Of a DNA stretch of 12,218 bases, positions 12,174-12,218 are shown piece by piece (within the stretch, counting starts at the first letter, position 1; every line of letters starts with the position of its first letter). The position numbers and the translations under genes are program-made. Under the pieces are notes generated by a model that made no database searches, was not told the DNA's origin, and saw only the letters and a list, made by a program, of their open reading frames with translations. This stretch comes from JAQTTT01 sp041652755 (GTDB lineage Archaea; Nanobdellota; Nanobdellia; Tiddalikarchaeales; Tiddalikarchaeaceae), in NCBI GenBank assembly GCA_041652755.1, contig JBAZGS010000021.1:1-12218 (forward strand). Reading direction: 5' to 3'.

Positions 12174-12218
12174 ATGAATTCTTTGCCCTCAAAAGTTTTG
12201 TATAACTCAGGATTTATT
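12174..12218 (+). CDS. Possible start of a gene cut by the window edge
   Basis: An ATG at 12174 opens a frame of 15 codons (MNSLPSKVLYNSGFI) that runs off the end of the window without a stop, 22 bases after ecfA2. The A/T-rich bases 12160-12173 are too close to the ATG to place a TATA box well, and no SD is seen. Too short to identify; it could be a chance frame. Confidence 0.3.
   Translation, partial: MNSLPSKVLYNSGFI

Noticed and set aside
1..12218. tRNA, rRNA, CRISPR array, insertion sequence or att site
   Set aside because: No clover-leaf-like segment, no regularly spaced repeats beyond the two coding 27-base repeats, no transposase or integrase, and no terminal inverted repeats were found by eye.

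Overview
The window is AT-rich DNA that reads as archaeal, most likely from a small-genome DPANN-type lineage (Woesearchaeota/Pacearchaeota-like). Three things support this. There is a TFIIB-type initiation factor (TFB) gene. The histidyl-tRNA synthetase and the P-loop kinase look archaeal. Most stand-alone genes have an A/T-only TATA-like element about 25-30 bases before the ATG and no Shine-Dalgarno (SD) sequence, as expected for leaderless archaeal mRNAs; genes inside operons instead carry GGTGA/GGAGGTGA-type SD sites. The lineage is an inference; no rRNA or tRNA gene is present to test it.

Left part (1-4072), housekeeping and small membrane genes: a helical hypothetical protein cut by the window edge; a UPF0200/dNMP-kinase-like P-loop kinase; convergent to it hisS, with both stop codons sharing one TTAA; an RDD membrane protein on the same strand as hisS; divergent from that a small CxxC-x17-CxxC zinc protein with an Arg/Gly/Asn/Asp-rich tail; a ZIP-family metal transporter; and a small three-helix membrane protein.

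Middle (4151-8092), nucleic-acid functions: a coiled-coil protein of unknown function, coupled with a 2-base gap to a TFB paralogue with an unusual ~135-residue N-terminal extension; a single-domain OB-fold protein; and, on the minus strand, a HhH-GPD DNA glycosylase that has lost both the bifunctional lysine and the Fe-S cluster, preceded by an unrecognised SD-led protein with an Ala/Pro/Glu/Lys tail. Two clear inverted-repeat terminators flank the glycosylase gene.

Right part (8225-12151), a transport and salvage module: a nucleoside phosphorylase and an ECF-type S component that follow each other with no spacing, then, after poly-T and an apparent new promoter, ecfT and two ECF ATPases with overlapping reading frames. 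The simplest reading is that S plus T-A1-A2 imports a nucleoside (or related base) and the phosphorylase splits it into base and sugar phosphate, fitting a reduced cell that lives on salvage. The substrate is inferred from context only.

The most striking observation is in the ATPases. The first has Arg for the Walker A Lys and Asn for the switch His but a perfect LSGGQ. The second has perfect Walker A, Walker B and switch His but a ruined signature (LDLNQ). The defects are complementary, so a heterodimer would have one intact composite ATP site and one degenerate one. No CRISPR array, mobile element or RNA gene was found, and no stretch over about 150 bases lacks a gene.
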